Shown: one piece after another, positions 33,213-41,659 of the stretch | Layout of the letters: every line of letters starts with the position of its first letter | Position numbering within the stretch: position 1 is the stretch's first letter | Made by a program: the position numbers and the translations under genes | The notes under the pieces: generated by a model | Told to the model about the DNA's origin: nothing | Seen by the model: the letters and a program-made list of their open reading frames with translations, nothing else | The model's database searches: none | Assembly: GCA_964520325.1 (NCBI GenBank) | Contig: CAZFOB010000013.1 | Location: 34,461 to 98,460 of the forward strand | From: CAZFOB01 sp964520325 | GTDB taxonomy: Bacteria > Actinomycetota > JAICYB01 | Length of the DNA: 64,000 nt | Direction of reading: 5' to 3'

Positions 33213-34157
33213 ATGATCGAGCGCGTCCGTCTGTGGCTGCAGTGGCCGGAGGAGGAGGTTCACCGCCTGGAAGCGCTGATCAAGACGCCCAGCTCTCCGG
33301 TGCCTTTCACCCTGCCCGGCAGCTCCGATGCCCGGGATCTGCTCGCGCGGATGGACGTGCCGCCTCACGCCGTCGACGAGATGGTCGCCGTGCTTCCGGC
33401 CGTGCGTGCAGACCCTGAAGCTTGGTGGCTGCTCGAGCGTCTCTTCGATGCGGTCGTCGATCCCGTCGAAACCACGCCACCGCCATGGCCCGCGCCCCCC
33501 GAGACCGACGACACGGTCAGTCGCTACTTCCATCTCTACGTCTTCCTCGCCGCCGTTGCGCACGTGATGGGCCTGCATGCCTCGCGTGGGATCCCCGACT
33601 CCGTCACGTGGGACACGCTTCGCGATGTCGGCCTTCAGGTCGCGAACTACCAGCTACGTACCGGACGTCCCGGATTCGATGGGGCGTTCTGGGTCTGGAA
33701 GCACTTCCGCGGCAACCTCTTCACGCTCGGCCGCCTGCAGTTCGATCCCAAAGAGGTCACGTTCGAAGGAGAGCCCGCGCTCGACGTCCACATCCCAGCG
33801 CTCGGCCCCCTGACGAGCGCCGCCTGCGACGATGCGTTCGATCGAGCCCGCACGTTCTGCTCCCTCCACTATCCCGAGCTCGAGCTTCGCATCGCTCTGT
33901 GCAGGTCGTGGCTCATGGACGAACAGCTCGCCGAATACCTGCCTGCCGATTCCAACATCGTGCGATTCCAGCGCCGCTTCACGAACGTCCCGGGGTGGTC
34001 GCGGATCGGCGACGACGATGTCCAGCGATTCGTCTTCGGCTTCCTGCCGCCATCGATCGACGAGATCCCGCAGCGCACGACCTTGGAACGTGCGGTGGCA
34101 ACGCACCTTCGAAGCGGGCGGCACTGGTACATCCATCTGGGACGCCTGTACTTGTAG
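33213..34157 (+). CDS. GNAT-like acyltransferase-domain protein
   Basis: 314 residues from ATG 33213. The C-terminal half (HIPALGPLTSAACDDAFDRA, CRSWLMDEQLAEYLP, SNIVRFQRRF) matches the GNAT-like C-terminal acyltransferase domain common in Actinomycetota and is preceded by a helical N-terminal domain. Function is unknown; acyl transfer is inferred from the fold. Its stop directly abuts the start of the DUF167 gene, so the two are an operon. Confidence 0.7.
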   Translation: MIERVRLWLQWPEEEVHRLEALIKTPSSPVPFTLPGSSDARDLLARMDVPPHAVDEMVAVLPAVRADPEAWWLLERLFDAVVDPVETTPPPWPAPPETDDTVSRYFHLYVFLAAVAHVMGLHASRGIPDSVTWDTLRDVGLQVANYQLRTGRPGFDGAFWVWKHFRGNLFTLGRLQFDPKEVTFEGEPALDVHIPALGPLTSAACDDAFDRARTFCSLHYPELELRIALCRSWLMDEQLAEYLPADSNIVRFQRRFTNVPGWSRIGDDDVQRFVFGFLPPSIDEIPQRTTLERAVATHLRSGRHWYIHLGRLYL

Positions 34158-34424
34158 ATGGCGCGCTTCGACGTTCACGTGGTTCCCGGAGGGAAGCGTT
34201 CCGGACCCCACGGCTGGCATGGAGGACTTCCGAAGTTGCGCGTCCTCGCGCCGCCCACCGAGGGTCGGGCGAACGCGGAAGCCGAGAAGGTCCTCGCCGA
34301 CCTGATCGGCGCTCGCGTCTGCCTCGTGGGTGGCGCGAAGTCCCGCCGCAAGACGTTCGAGGTGAACCTCAACCAGGACGAGATCGAGCAACGACTGCGA
34401 AGAGCGTTCGGTGAGGGAAACTAG
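34158..34424 (+). CDS. DUF167/YggU family protein
   Basis: 88 residues, full length for UPF0235. Family features: APPTEGRANAEAEKVLADL and the C-terminal GAKSRRKTFEVN. A small conserved protein of unknown role. It starts on the base following the preceding stop codon. Confidence 0.85.
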   Translation: MARFDVHVVPGGKRSGPHGWHGGLPKLRVLAPPTEGRANAEAEKVLADLIGARVCLVGGAKSRRKTFEVNLNQDEIEQRLRRAFGEGN

Positions 34425-34428
34425 TGAC

Positions 34429-35115
34429 ATGAGCCAGCGGCTGCTGGTCGTTGACGACGACCGCTCGATCCGGGAGATCATGAAGCTGTCCCTCGAAGAA
34501 GAGGGCTATCTGGTCGATACCGCCGAAACGGCCGAAGAAGCTCTCGAGGCCATCCGCCGCATCGTTCCGGATCTGCTGATCCTGGACGTGATGCTCCCGG
34601 GCATGGACGGCTTCGAGCTCACTCGAGAGATCCGGCGAAGTTCGAACCTCCCGATCGTTCTGCTGACGGCGAAGACAGACACCATCGACAAGGTCGTTGG
34701 ACTCGAGTCCGGGGCCGACGACTACGTCGAGAAGCCCTTCGAGATGCGCGAGCTCGTCGCGCGCTTGCGCGCGCTACTCCGACGCGTGCAGTCCGACGAC
34801 GACGACGGATCGCCCATCTACCGCATCGGTCCCGTCGAGATCAGGCCGGACGAAGGCGTCGTGCGTAAGCACGACGAAGAGGTCTCGTTGACGAAGACCG
34901 AGTTCCGGTTGCTCGTCACCCTCGCCCAAAAGCCGGGCAGGGTCTTCTCGCGCGAGCAGTTGCTGTCGGAGGTGTGGGGTTACGACTACTTCGGAGACGC
35001 GAGGCTGGTCGACGTCCACATCAAGAGGTTGCGGTCGAAGATCGAGGACGACCAGCACGATCCGAAGATCGTGCTGACCGTTCGGGGGCTGGGCTACAAG
35101 GTCTCGGAGACCTAA
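34429..35115 (+). CDS. mtrA: OmpR-family response regulator (MtrA-like)
   Basis: 228 residues from ATG 34429. The receiver domain has D10/D11 and the phospho-acceptor D53 (LLILDVMLPGMDG), with T and K in VLLTAKTD and YVEKPF. The C-terminal winged helix (SLTKTEFRLLVTLAQKPGRVFSREQLL ... VDVHIKRLRSKIE) binds DNA. It is followed at once by a histidine kinase and a LpqB-like lipoprotein, the order of mtrA-mtrB-lpqB in Actinomycetota, where the pair controls cell wall and division genes. The gene symbol is an inference from context. Confidence 0.85.
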   Translation: MSQRLLVVDDDRSIREIMKLSLEEEGYLVDTAETAEEALEAIRRIVPDLLILDVMLPGMDGFELTREIRRSSNLPIVLLTAKTDTIDKVVGLESGADDYVEKPFEMRELVARLRALLRRVQSDDDDGSPIYRIGPVEIRPDEGVVRKHDEEVSLTKTEFRLLVTLAQKPGRVFSREQLLSEVWGYDYFGDARLVDVHIKRLRSKIEDDQHDPKIVLTVRGLGYKVSET

Positions 35116-36504
35116 GTGCTCCACTTCCGGTCGTTGCGATTCCGCATCGCTGCTACGTTCATCATCGGCGCTCTCGTAACGACCGGACCCGTGGCGGGAG
35201 CCACGTATTACCTGATCGGACGCCTGCTCACGCGCGATCGGGTCGAAGCGTCGCTGAACCAGACCTGGCCCACATTGAAGATCCTCAAGCAGGAGATAGA
35301 GAAGGGCGGACTCCGTGGGAAGACCCCAGCGGAGCTGAAAGCCCGCGTCAGCGGACGAGGCAGCATCGTCGTGACTCGGAGAGATGGCCTGGAAGCATCT
35401 GCAACGTCCTTGAATTTCTCGCCGGACCGCGTACCGAAGCGTCTGAAGGAGATCGTTCGCGACGAGAAGTTCGGTTACGTGTTCGAAGGAAACCAGCTGA
35501 TCATCGGCACGCGGATCCCCGTTGAAGGCTGCGTGCCATCGAGATGCAACGCCGGCGACGCGTACTTCGCGTATTCGACACGCAAGATCGGTCGGACCCT
35601 CAGCCTTCTGCTCAGAATCTTCCTCGGCGTGATCGGCGTCGCGGTATTGGCGGCGAGCGTGGTGGGTCTTCGGGTCGCCGTCATCACGATCCGCCCGCTT
35701 CGCCTGGCCGCTGACGCGGCGCGCCGAGTCGCCGACGGCAACCTTGAGACACGCGTCAACGTCTCCGGCGAGGACGAGCTCGGACGCCTTGCCCGTTCGT
35801 TCAACGAGATGACCGTCGCGCTCCAAGCTCGGATCGACAGAGAGAGACGGTTCGTCGCAGACGTCTCGCACGAGCTCCGGACGCCGTTGACATCGTTGAA
35901 GTCATCGATCGACTTCCTTGCGGATCGAAGCGCCGATCTGCCTGCGAAGTTCCAGGGTCCGTCGAGCCTGGCAGCGGAGGAGGTTCGGTCGTTGCAACGT
36001 CTCGTTGATGACCTCCTCGAGCTGAGCCGCGTCGAGGCGGGCGGGCTTGTCGCAGAACGTGAAGAGGTCGATCTTGTGAACTTCGCGAACGAAGTCTCCC
36101 GGCGCAGGGCACCCGGGGCCGACGTGGCGATAATCGGACCTGGACGCCTCGTCGTGAAGACCGACAAGATGCGTCTCGAACGTGTTGTGGGCAATCTGCT
36201 CGAGAACGCGATCTTCCATGGCGGAGCCGATGGAGTCCGCATCGAGATCGGCCAGGCCAACGGACAAGCAAGCATCGCGGTGAGCGACCAAGGTCCCGGG
36301 ATCGATCCGGAGAAGATCCCGATGATCTTCGAACGGTTCTGGCGCGGGGACTCAGCGCGCCAGCGTGACGGCAAGATCGGAGCAGGTCTCGGGCTTTCGA
36401 TCGCACGAGAGAACGCCCTCATCATCGGTGCGGATATCGACGTGCAATCAACTCCGGGTTACGGAACTCGATTTGAGGTCCGATTACCCTCGGAGATGGC
36501 TTGA
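35116..36504 (+). CDS. mtrB: Sensor histidine kinase (MtrB-like)
   Basis: 462 residues, GTG start immediately after the mtrA stop. A membrane helix at about 10-33, an extracytoplasmic sensor (35-155) with two Cys in GCVPSRCNAGD, a second helix (158-185), HAMP, then HisKA with the phospho-acceptor in DVSHELRTPL and a GHKL ATPase with NLLENA, DQGPGI and GAGLGLSIA. It would phosphorylate the adjacent MtrA-like regulator. Confidence 0.9.
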   Translation: MLHFRSLRFRIAATFIIGALVTTGPVAGATYYLIGRLLTRDRVEASLNQTWPTLKILKQEIEKGGLRGKTPAELKARVSGRGSIVVTRRDGLEASATSLNFSPDRVPKRLKEIVRDEKFGYVFEGNQLIIGTRIPVEGCVPSRCNAGDAYFAYSTRKIGRTLSLLLRIFLGVIGVAVLAASVVGLRVAVITIRPLRLAADAARRVADGNLETRVNVSGEDELGRLARSFNEMTVALQARIDRERRFVADVSHELRTPLTSLKSSIDFLADRSADLPAKFQGPSSLAAEEVRSLQRLVDDLLELSRVEAGGLVAEREEVDLVNFANEVSRRRAPGADVAIIGPGRLVVKTDKMRLERVVGNLLENAIFHGGADGVRIEIGQANGQASIAVSDQGPGIDPEKIPMIFERFWRGDSARQRDGKIGAGLGLSIARENALIIGADIDVQSTPGYGTRFEVRLPSEMA

Positions 36505-37124
36505 TGAAGCGCTTCGTCGTCTTGGTGCTTGTCCTCGCAACGCTCGTGGGTTGTGCGCGGGAACGCGTCTTCGTGGTCCCGAAGGGGGAACTGCCGAACG
36601 ACATTTTCCCCGAAGGGGGGAAAGAGCCGACGGAGAAAGACCGTCGCATCACGCTGTATATGTTCGACGGGAACCGGTTGACGCCCGTGACTCGAGTCGG
36701 TTCGTCCAAGCTTCCCGAGGCCGACCTCGCGCTCCGCTCACTGATGTGCGGCGTTACGTCGGAAGAGAAGCGAGCAGGATTGACGACCGCACTCGGGTCG
36801 CCGGTTGAACTGCTTGGCGTGACCGTCAAGGACCGCGTGGCGCGAGTCGATTTCAACGCCGCCTTCTCATCGAGAGAACCCGAGGTCCTTCTCAAGCAAG
36901 CCGCCCAGGTCGTCTACACGATGACTGAGCTCGACTCACTGGACGCCGTTGGCTTCTACAGCGAGCGCAAGAACCTCGCGGTCCCCGATCAAGACCTCAA
37001 AGCGCACGCAGAGCCTGTGGTCAGATCCCGCTACACGGACTTTGGACCTCGATCGACGCTCGCCGGATCCGACTTCGAGGGCCCACTGCCACTCGGTGCC
37101 CGCCTGTCCTGCCGGGACGAATAA
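36504..37124 (+). CDS. GerMN-domain lipoprotein (LpqB-like, short)
   Basis: 206 residues; ATG overlaps the kinase stop by one base. Signal peptide with lipobox LVGC at about 14-17, then a GerMN-like domain (ITLYMFDGNRLTPVTR ... DLALRSLMCG ... VARVDFNAAF). LpqB, the usual third gene of the mtrAB operon, has GerMN plus a beta-propeller; this protein ends after GerMN, so it is a reduced relative. Confidence 0.75.
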   Translation: MKRFVVLVLVLATLVGCARERVFVVPKGELPNDIFPEGGKEPTEKDRRITLYMFDGNRLTPVTRVGSSKLPEADLALRSLMCGVTSEEKRAGLTTALGSPVELLGVTVKDRVARVDFNAAFSSREPEVLLKQAAQVVYTMTELDSLDAVGFYSERKNLAVPDQDLKAHAEPVVRSRYTDFGPRSTLAGSDFEGPLPLGARLSCRDE

Positions 37125-37140
37125 GTCCGGAAAAAGAGAA

Positions 37141-37175
37141 GCGCCGCCGGCCTCGAGGGCCCGCGGCGCCTTTCC
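37141..37175 (+). terminator. Intrinsic terminator after the mtrAB operon
   Basis: GCGCCGC (37141-37147) pairs with GCGGCGC (37163-37169), extended by inner GC pairs, followed by CTTTCC. The T-run is short, as usual in high-GC genomes. Confidence 0.7.
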
Positions 37176-37292
37176 GTCGATGCGCTCAACTTTCGTTGAT
37201 GTACCCAGAATCGGGTATGCGTATCGCGGACTGAGGTCGGAACTGTTACAGAACCATGACTTTTCGGGCGTGCTGCCCTGGCCAGCCCCTGG

Positions 37293-38075
37293 TCAGCCCT
37301 CGAAGATGCTCAAGACGGCCTCGTGGAGTGCTCCGTTGGTCGAGATCGCGCTCAGACCGTAGATGTGGGGGTTGCCCTCGATATCGGTGAAACGGCCCCC
37401 GGCCTCCTGCACGATCACGATCAAGGGGCCGAGGTCCCAGGCGGACAGGCGGGGCTCGACCATCGCGTCGAGCGATCCGGCAGCAACGAGCATGTGTCCG
37501 TAGAAATCGCCGATCCCGCGGTTGTGGCGTGAGCTGCGCATGTAACGCAGGAATTGGTCGAGGCGGTCCTGCTCGACGAAGGTATTCACCGATGTGAACC
37601 CGACGCGGGCATCCGACAGCTCGCCGCGGTCGGACACCTTGATCGTCTCGCTGTTGCGTGTCGCGCCGAAACCCTTCGCGGCCGAGAACCGTTCGCCGAG
37701 TCCGGGGGCGCTGGCCACACCCGCAACCACCTCGCCGCCGACCTCGAGAGCGATGAGTGTTCCCCACACCGGGATGCCCCACGAGAAGTTCTTCGTCCCG
37801 TCGATCGGATCGAGTATCCAGCGCGCGTCGACCGTTCCCGTGCTCTCGCCTTCTTCCTCGCCGAGCACACCGTGGTCGGGGAAGGCGGCGGCGATCTCCT
37901 TGCGCAGCATGCGCTCGATCTCTTCGTCGGCCTGGGTGACCGGCGTGCCGTCGGTCTTCTCTCTCACAGCCGTGTCGCGGTGGCGGAAGTAGTGCATCGA
38001 GATCTCGTCGGCCATGTCGGCCAGTCCGTTCGCGAAGGCAAGCTCCGCCGCAAAGTTCATTGGCGCGAAGTTCAT
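37293..38075 (-). CDS. Inositol-monophosphatase-family phosphatase (possible histidinol-phosphatase HisN)
   Basis: 260 residues from ATG 38075; a second ATG 15 bp later follows a tandem repeat of MNFA codons. Metal-site motifs are all present: GEEEGE, WILDPIDGTKNF and AWDLGPL. Actinobacterial relatives include the histidinol-phosphatase HisN and IMPases; no his genes are nearby to decide. Eleven bases follow the stop of the upstream PLP enzyme, so the two form an operon. Confidence 0.85.
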   Translation of the reverse strand: MNFAPMNFAAELAFANGLADMADEISMHYFRHRDTAVREKTDGTPVTQADEEIERMLRKEIAAAFPDHGVLGEEEGESTGTVDARWILDPIDGTKNFSWGIPVWGTLIALEVGGEVVAGVASAPGLGERFSAAKGFGATRNSETIKVSDRGELSDARVGFTSVNTFVEQDRLDQFLRYMRSSRHNRGIGDFYGHMLVAAGSLDAMVEPRLSAWDLGPLIVIVQEAGGRFTDIEGNPHIYGLSAISTNGALHEAVLSIFEG

Positions 38076-38085
38076 TGCCGCGGGC

Positions 38086-39126
38086 TCACGACTTGTAGCC
38101 GCGAGCCGCAACCTGCCACACCTCGACGACTTCGTCACCCCGAAACGCGAATAGCTCGTCGTGCAGGTTCACCGTCGGGTCGACGTGAGACGGACGCAAC
38201 CACACCCGGTCGCTGGGTTCGTAGCTCCAACCGTCTTTCGTGACGAGCGTTGTGTGTTCGTCAGATAGGAAAAGCACATCCGCCGGGACGTCGTCTGGAA
38301 GTTTCGGATTGCCGTGGTCGATGGTGAGCGTCTTGAGTCCGGCATCGAGGACGGCGATGTTGTCGTTGACGCTGACGACGGTGGTCATACAGCGAAGCGC
38401 TTCCTCGAACGGGCTCGACTTCGAGAACTCGGTGTCCATCAAGGCGTAGCTTCCCACCTGCACTTCGGTGACTCCCGGGATCGTCCCCGTCACGTCGTAG
38501 GTCAGCGTTGAGCCCGCACTCACGATCGAGATGTCGTAGCTCTCGGCTTTGAGCGCTTCGACGACCCCGAGCAGCACGCCGATCGATGCGCGCGCAACCT
38601 CCGCGCGCGCGGCGACGTCTTCAACCGCCGTCGCATGCCCCTCGTACCCCATCACGCCGACGATCTGGAGACCGTTGCGCGTAGCGACGCGTGCGAGCTC
38701 TACCGCGCCTTCTGGGGGCACGCCGCACCGGGGGAGTCCGACGTTGACATCGATGAGCACTCGAAGCTCGGTGCCGACGAGCAGGTCGGCGGATCGACGC
38801 GAATCGATGGCGGTCGTGAGCGTGACACGCTTCGACAAGGCGACGAGCCGCTCGATCTTGTTCGGGTCGCAGATCTCGTTCGCGATGAGGAGATCGTCGA
38901 AACCTGCATCTGCGAAGACCTCAGCTTCCGAGAGCGTCGCGCAGCAGAAGCCGACACAGCCTGCTTGACGCTGCAAGCGGGCGATCGCAGGCGTCTTGTG
39001 CGCCTTGATGTGTGGCCGGACGTCGCACGGGCGCTCGGCGAAGAAGGAGTGCATGCGGTCGAGATTGCGCTCGAAGGCGTCGAGGTCGACAAGGAGCGCG
39101 GGCGTAGGTACCTGTGAGATGCGCAT
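38086..39126 (-). CDS. D-threonine aldolase / DSD1-like PLP enzyme
   Basis: 346 residues with the alanine-racemase-fold N-terminal barrel; the PLP lysine lies in RPHIKAHKTPA. The C-terminal beta domain ends in RPSHVDPTVNLHDEL, where D-serine dehydratases and D-threonine aldolases have a His-x-Cys-type metal site; here the Cys is Asp. It may act on D-threonine, D-serine or similar 3-hydroxy amino acids. Confidence 0.8.
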   Translation of the reverse strand: MRISQVPTPALLVDLDAFERNLDRMHSFFAERPCDVRPHIKAHKTPAIARLQRQAGCVGFCCATLSEAEVFADAGFDDLLIANEICDPNKIERLVALSKRVTLTTAIDSRRSADLLVGTELRVLIDVNVGLPRCGVPPEGAVELARVATRNGLQIVGVMGYEGHATAVEDVAARAEVARASIGVLLGVVEALKAESYDISIVSAGSTLTYDVTGTIPGVTEVQVGSYALMDTEFSKSSPFEEALRCMTTVVSVNDNIAVLDAGLKTLTIDHGNPKLPDDVPADVLFLSDEHTTLVTKDGWSYEPSDRVWLRPSHVDPTVNLHDELFAFRGDEVVEVWQVAARGYKS

Positions 39127-39193
39127 GTGCTGCCGTATCCTCTGTGGAGGGGGAAGGTTGAATCAAGCGCGGCGCGACCGGGCGCCCTTCCCG

Positions 39194-39227
39194 CAGCCTT
39201 TCCCTTAGCCTTTCCCTCAGCCTTTCC
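39194..39227 (+). repeat. Three 12-bp tandem repeats in a leader
   Basis: Units of CAGCCTTTCCCT (second unit begins TAG, third truncated) immediately upstream of the ribosome-binding site of the holin-like gene. Confidence 0.7.
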
Positions 39228-39246
39228 ATCAACAACAGGAGGGTTC

Positions 39247-39633
39247 ATGTCGGTAACGGAGTCCCGTTCGACGGCAGAGCTCGTGATGGACGTCGCCGAC
39301 GATCTTCGCATGCTCATCCGCAAAGAGATCGACCTCGCCCGCATCGAGCTCATGGAGGGACTCAAGGCGCAAGTCATCGGTGCCGGTCTGATCGCCCTGG
39401 CTGTGGCGAGCATCCTGCCGGCGCTCCTCTTCGGGCTCTTCGCCCTCGTGTTCTGGCTCCCATTCTCGACTGCGGTTTCGTTCTCGATCGTCGCAGGTGC
39501 GATGCTGCTTGGAGCGGTTGCGCTTGTCGCCGTAGGCATGTGGATCATGAAGCGTCGCCGTCCGAAGCTCGACAAGTCGGTGGCATCGATCAAGGAGGAC
39601 GTCAGGTGGGCTCGCGAGCAGCTGACAAGCTGA
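39247..39633 (+). CDS. Holin-superfamily III membrane protein (DUF1469-like)
   Basis: 128 residues, AGGAGG before ATG. An amphipathic N-terminus (DDLRMLIRKEIDLARIELMEGLK) is followed by two membrane helices (about 48-72 and 78-98) and a basic tail, the standard form of the actinobacterial phage-holin-like family. In chromosomes these are membrane proteins of unknown role rather than phage holins. Overlaps the next gene by 28 bp. Confidence 0.85.
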   Translation: MSVTESRSTAELVMDVADDLRMLIRKEIDLARIELMEGLKAQVIGAGLIALAVASILPALLFGLFALVFWLPFSTAVSFSIVAGAMLLGAVALVAVGMWIMKRRRPKLDKSVASIKEDVRWAREQLTS

Positions 39634-40040
39634 AGGAGATCGAAGAGCTCCGAGCCTCGCTCGGCAACAAGCTCACTGAGATCGAACGGCGGCTTCCGCT
39701 CGCCGGTTTCGGAAAGAAGGTTGCGGCTGCGGTGGCCGGCAGCAGTGTCGCCGGTTCGGCGCTGGGGTTCGGATTGAAGAGGATGCGAAAGGGCCGCAAG
39801 AACAAGAAGAAGAAGCGAGCGAAGGACCAGCCAGCTGCCGCCCCGGCCGTGGTCACGATCAACGTGTTTCCCAAAGGCGCGGCGTGGCTCGCCGCCGCCG
39901 GTCTGGCCGGTTGGGCCGGCTACAAGCTCTACGACGCTTTGCAGCAGCGCAACGGCACGGCCGGCGAGGCCCTCCGGAGTGTCGGCAAGCCGGCGGTCGT
40001 CAAGCAGATGCCCGAACCCGGCCGCCAGACCGGGAACTGA
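39606..40040 (+). CDS. Basic protein with DUF3618-like helical N-terminus
   Basis: 144 residues from GTG 39606. N-terminal helix (AADKLKEIEELRASLGNKLTEIERRL), a Gly/Ala helix (about 37-55), a Lys/Arg cluster near 60-73 and a second hydrophobic stretch (about 92-112). Partner of the holin-like protein; such pairs are common in Actinomycetota. Function unknown. Confidence 0.75.
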   Translation: MGSRAADKLKEIEELRASLGNKLTEIERRLPLAGFGKKVAAAVAGSSVAGSALGFGLKRMRKGRKNKKKKRAKDQPAAAPAVVTINVFPKGAAWLAAAGLAGWAGYKLYDALQQRNGTAGEALRSVGKPAVVKQMPEPGRQTGN

Positions 40041-40064
40041 CCCAACGTTTCGACGGGCCGGCTT

Positions 40065-40298
40065 TTAGGCGCCCTTTGGTGCGCGGTTGCCGAGCCAGTT
40101 CGACAGCGGACGACGCCGTTTCCACAACGTCTGAGGCCGTGAGGCCCGCATCGACGTCCGGCATACGCGACATCGCCACGAGAAGCGGTGTATCGCGTCG
40201 CGTTCGCGCTCGCCACCACCAGCGATGGGCAATGAGCCGGCGCCGAGGCGTCCGAGGCTCGGGATCACTCTTCGACTTCCGCAAACGGGGCATCGCAT
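40065..40298 (-). CDS. Small zinc-ribbon protein
   Basis: 77 residues from ATG 40298. Two CxxC pairs (CPVCG near the start, CRVCR near 43-46) make a zinc ribbon; the rest is Arg-rich. Convergent with the preceding gene. No named family, but the spaced cysteine pairs and a GGGGAAG upstream support a real gene. Confidence 0.6.
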   Translation of the reverse strand: MRCPVCGSRRVIPSLGRLGAGSLPIAGGGERERDAIHRFSWRCRVCRTSMRASRPQTLWKRRRPLSNWLGNRAPKGA

Positions 40299-40442
40299 CC
40301 GGCGGCCGCTGCTTCCCCGTGCGGTCAAGGCGTCCCCTTTGATTGCGGCCGGGTGATGCCGTATCGACAAAAGTGTAGCGCTCGATGGCAAGTGCCCAGG
40401 TCGGCCTACCATCAGAGGTATGGCAGACGTATGGGCACACGT

Positions 40443-40808
40443 ATGAGGAAGAGCGAAGGTCGCACCGAGAGCCTCTATGGACCGCTCGGTCTTGTTGCCG
40501 GACGGGTGGTGTGGGCGACCACATTTCGCGCTCGTCGAAAGGGCGTGCTCGGCCGCGAACCTCTCGAAGCCGACGAGGCGATGGTCATCCGCCCGTGCCG
40601 CCAGGTGCATACGTACGGAGTCGGCTACGACCTGGACGCGGTGTTCTGCGACCGCGGCTTCCAAGTCATCCACGTCGAGACGCTCGTATCGGATGCGAAG
40701 TCGCAGCGGGTGCGTAGGGCTGCCTCGTGCATCGAGCTGCTCGGTGGACGCGCGGTCGCATGCGGCATCGAGCCCGGTGCCGTTCTCGAGTTCAGGACGC
40801 CGTCTTGA
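40443..40808 (+). CDS. DUF192 family protein
   Basis: 121 residues from ATG 40443; ATG 40431 is an alternative. Family signatures: TTFRARRKGVLGR, MVIRPCRQVHTYGVGYDLDAVFCD, CIELLGG and GIEPGAVLEF. Small conserved beta-rich protein without known activity. Its stop overlaps the TTG start of rsmI (TTGA). Confidence 0.8.
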   Translation: MRKSEGRTESLYGPLGLVAGRVVWATTFRARRKGVLGREPLEADEAMVIRPCRQVHTYGVGYDLDAVFCDRGFQVIHVETLVSDAKSQRVRRAASCIELLGGRAVACGIEPGAVLEFRTPS

Positions 40809-41659
40809 GCGGAACCGTCAGCGGGACCGGCCGCCTGTTCGTGGTGGCGACGCCGATCGGCAACTTGGCCGACATCACCCTGCGCGCGATCCGTGTACTG
40901 GGGGACGTTGACCTGATCGCAGCCGAGGACACGCGCACGACCCGCAAACTGCTGGCCCACCACGGCATCCGGACACCACTCGTCTCCTACCACGAGCACA
41001 ACGAGATGGTGCGCACGCCTGAGCTGCTCGGACGACTGAAGAAGGGTGAGTCGATCGCCCTCGTCTCCGAGGCCGGCACCCCGTCGATCTCAGACCCCGG
41101 CTACCGGCTGGTCGAAGGCGCGATCGCGGAGGGCGTGGACGTCGAGCCGGTGCCCGGCGCCTCGGCTGTGCTCGCGGCGATCGTGGTCTCCGGACTCAGC
41201 TCAGACTCCTTCGTGTTCGACGGGTTCTTGCCACGCCGGGCGACGGAGCGGCGCCGGCGCCTCCAGGAGCTGGCTTCCGAGAAGCGGACGCTCGTGATCT
41301 TCGAGGCGCCCCATCGCGTCGATGCGAGCCTGGCGGACATGCTCGCGGTCCTCGGTGACCGTCGAGCCGCGCTGTGCCGGGAGCTCACGAAGCTTCACGA
41401 AGAGGTGCGTCGCGACACGCTCAGCAACCTCGTCGCGTCGGTCGAAGCCAGGCCTGTGAAAGGGGAGCTCGTGCTTGTCATCGAGGGCGCTGCGCAGACC
41501 AAGCCGGACGTCGATGCGGCTCTGGCCGAGACGCTCGCTCGGATCGAGGGCGGGGAGAGCGTGCGGGAGGCGACGCGAGCTGTGGCCGAGCAGCGCGGAG
41601 TGCCGCGCAGGGCCTTGTACGATCGGGTGCTCGCGACCCGGAAGGGCAACGCCTCTTGA
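40805..41659 (+). CDS. rsmI: 16S rRNA (cytidine1402-2'-O)-methyltransferase
   Basis: 284 residues from TTG 40805. RsmI features: LFVVATPIGNLADITLRA, AAEDTRTTRKLL, VSEAGTPSISDPGYRLV, PVPGASAVLAA and IFEAPHRV, plus the small C-terminal helical domain. It 2'-O-methylates C1402 of 16S rRNA using SAM. First of three successive genes joined by TTGA overlaps. Confidence 0.95.
   Translation: MSGTVSGTGRLFVVATPIGNLADITLRAIRVLGDVDLIAAEDTRTTRKLLAHHGIRTPLVSYHEHNEMVRTPELLGRLKKGESIALVSEAGTPSISDPGYRLVEGAIAEGVDVEPVPGASAVLAAIVVSGLSSDSFVFDGFLPRRATERRRRLQELASEKRTLVIFEAPHRVDASLADMLAVLGDRRAALCRELTKLHEEVRRDTLSNLVASVEARPVKGELVLVIEGAAQTKPDVDAALAETLARIEGGESVREATRAVAEQRGVPRRALYDRVLATRKGNAS

Noticed and set aside
31795..33216. 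A 473-codon plus-strand frame opposite the acyl-CoA dehydrogenase
   Set aside because: Low-complexity shadow composition; the minus-strand enzyme is complete with all ACAD domains.
39247..40040. A prophage lysis cassette based on the holin-like gene
   Set aside because: No endolysin or phage genes nearby; the family is a common chromosomal membrane protein in Actinomycetota.
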